64,000 bases of DNA from Chrysomallon squamiferum (lineage: Eukaryota; Mollusca; Gastropoda; Neomphalida; Peltospiridae). A program made the translations under genes and the position numbers. How positions within the stretch are numbered: the first letter of the stretch is position 1; every line of letters starts with the position of its first letter. The DNA lies in assembly GCA_012295275.1 (NCBI GenBank), contig CM022672.1, positions 11,337,904 to 11,401,903 of the forward strand, given 5' to 3'. The notes under the pieces were generated by a model. That model was not told the DNA's origin and did not search any database. It was given only the letters and a program-made list of their open reading frames with translations. Shown here piece by piece: positions 62,748 to 64,000 of this stretch.

Positions 62748-62849
62748 CTGGTGTAGGTTAAACGCAGTAACAGAGAAAGAGAGAGAGAGGGTGATAAAAT
62801 TCATAAAACGCCAAGAATGACCAACGCTTGAATTTGTCTTTTCGTTCAA

Positions 62850-63634
62850 CTTTCCCGTTTGAAGACGTGCTTTGCGCCATATCTTTTACGTATGATCCAA
62901 ACGAAGTAAATATTTACCTTTTATTTATATGATTGTTTATTATTATTATTGTTGTTGTTGTTGTTGTTGTTGTTGTTATTATTATTATTATTATTATTAT
63001 TCGTTTCTTTTATTCGTTGTTGATATGATCTTTTTCATTTTCATATTTATTTATTTATTTATTTATTTTTGAATGGATTGGGGACACTTTTTCTTTTCTT
63101 TTTTTTTCTTTTTTCTTTTCTTCTAAGGCCTATCTGTGTGAGAGAGTACGTATAAAAGATGTTGTTTAACGAAAAAGCGTATGTATATATGTATGCATCA
63201 CCGATTTTCTATCATTTTAACGGTAAGCATTATCTGATCAGCAGAGAAAGTGGAACGCTAAAATAAACAAATCTGACAGACGGGATCTGTGAGATGTCCT
63301 TGATTCGAAACGAAGTGTTTATTTTTAGAAGATTCAAGTCTCCCCATTACTAGTAGTATCAAGTGAGTGGGTGTAGAATGTAAACAAAGTTAAGTTTTCT
63401 CAGAACGACGTACGGACACAAAAACATTAAAGAAGAGAATATCCTATTACTTGTTATATTTGTTGTCATGTAATACTAGGGCTTGGCTAACTTGTACTTT
63501 TTTTTATGAAAAGTTTACTTTGTCGAGGTATTTCCTGTTCACAGAATATTTAATTGAATTTTTCTTATAAACTTTTAATTTTAATTTTAATTTTATTTCA
63601 AATTTATATGTTTATTTATTTATTGTTGTTGTTG

Positions 63635-63687
<53 letters not shown>

Positions 63688-64000
63688 TTAAAATGACTTA
63701 AATTCAAAAAGACGATTGCATTTATAATTATCTATAATGTTAGGTATATTTTCGAGATGTAATGCCTCGTAAGACATTACTGAAAACATTATTTCAGTTA
63801 GGATACATTTTTATTTTTCTAACCTCAGTTCATGTTCACAATTCCTAGTCAATCAGTGACTAAGATAACGACATAGTTTATTCTTAGTATCATTTAAGAC
63901 GAGATATTTTAGTCGATGAAAACTGCAGGAAGTAAGTTTGAAAGTAGTCATAATTAAAATGATTTCATTGAGAATTTTGTCAGTAGTAGATCATTCAGCC
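62850..64000. other. Right end, no gene seen
   Basis: TTG-to-TTA compound arrays at 62,950-63,000 and 63,623-63,687, a TTTA tract near 63,045-63,067 and a slightly more complex stretch at 63,130-63,480. No convincing frame. Confidence 0.5.

Overview
The window reads as nuclear DNA of an animal, most likely a spiralian and probably a mollusc. It is strongly AT-rich and full of microsatellites. Its genes are split into short exons by GT-AG introns, and every recognisable protein belongs to an animal family. The mollusc assignment is an inference from base composition, repeat style and gene content; no species can be named from the sequence alone. No bacterial operon, rRNA, CRISPR array or confident tRNA was seen.

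Layout. From 1 to about 18.8 kb there is no confident protein gene. This stretch holds long microsatellites, two short-unit tandem repeats (28 bp and 34 bp), several CpG-richer patches that look like orphan promoters or exons, one unidentified ORF at 2.8-3.0 kb, and the 3' end of a dead non-LTR retrotransposon at 16.8-16.96 kb. From 18.85 to 57 kb lies a compact gene cluster in which six protein genes could be reconstructed exon by exon with consistent reading phase. They are GRPEL1 (+, mitochondrial GrpE nucleotide exchange factor, 3 coding exons), ERGIC2 (-, ER-Golgi cargo receptor, 10 coding exons), a DRAM2-like lysosomal/autophagy membrane protein (-, 6 coding exons), two tandem zeta-crystallin/quinone oxidoreductase genes (+, 8 coding exons each, identical intron phases), and RWDD2 (-, RWD plus DUF1115, 2 coding exons). 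GRPEL1 and ERGIC2 converge, and the DRAM2-like gene and the first quinone reductase are head to head. From 57.7 to 64 kb there is a small candidate secreted-peptide ORF with a 24-bp tandem repeat, a 33-bp minisatellite, fragments of an unnamed dispersed repeat family including an inverted pair, and an orphan exon candidate.

The genes do not form one pathway; they are housekeeping genes lying side by side. The most interesting items are these. The tandem quinone reductases carry a near-identical 87-bp patch in exon 5 that suggests gene conversion, and one intron segment of the second copy is repeated downstream of it. Two non-autonomous DNA transposons still have both ends: a Tc1-like one at 48.25-48.69 kb and a pogo/Tigger-like one inside a DRAM2 intron. 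The secreted ORF at 57.7 kb has a signal peptide, a Lys-Arg site and an octapeptide repeat. A dispersed repeat family is recognisable by a shared coding-like motif at four places.
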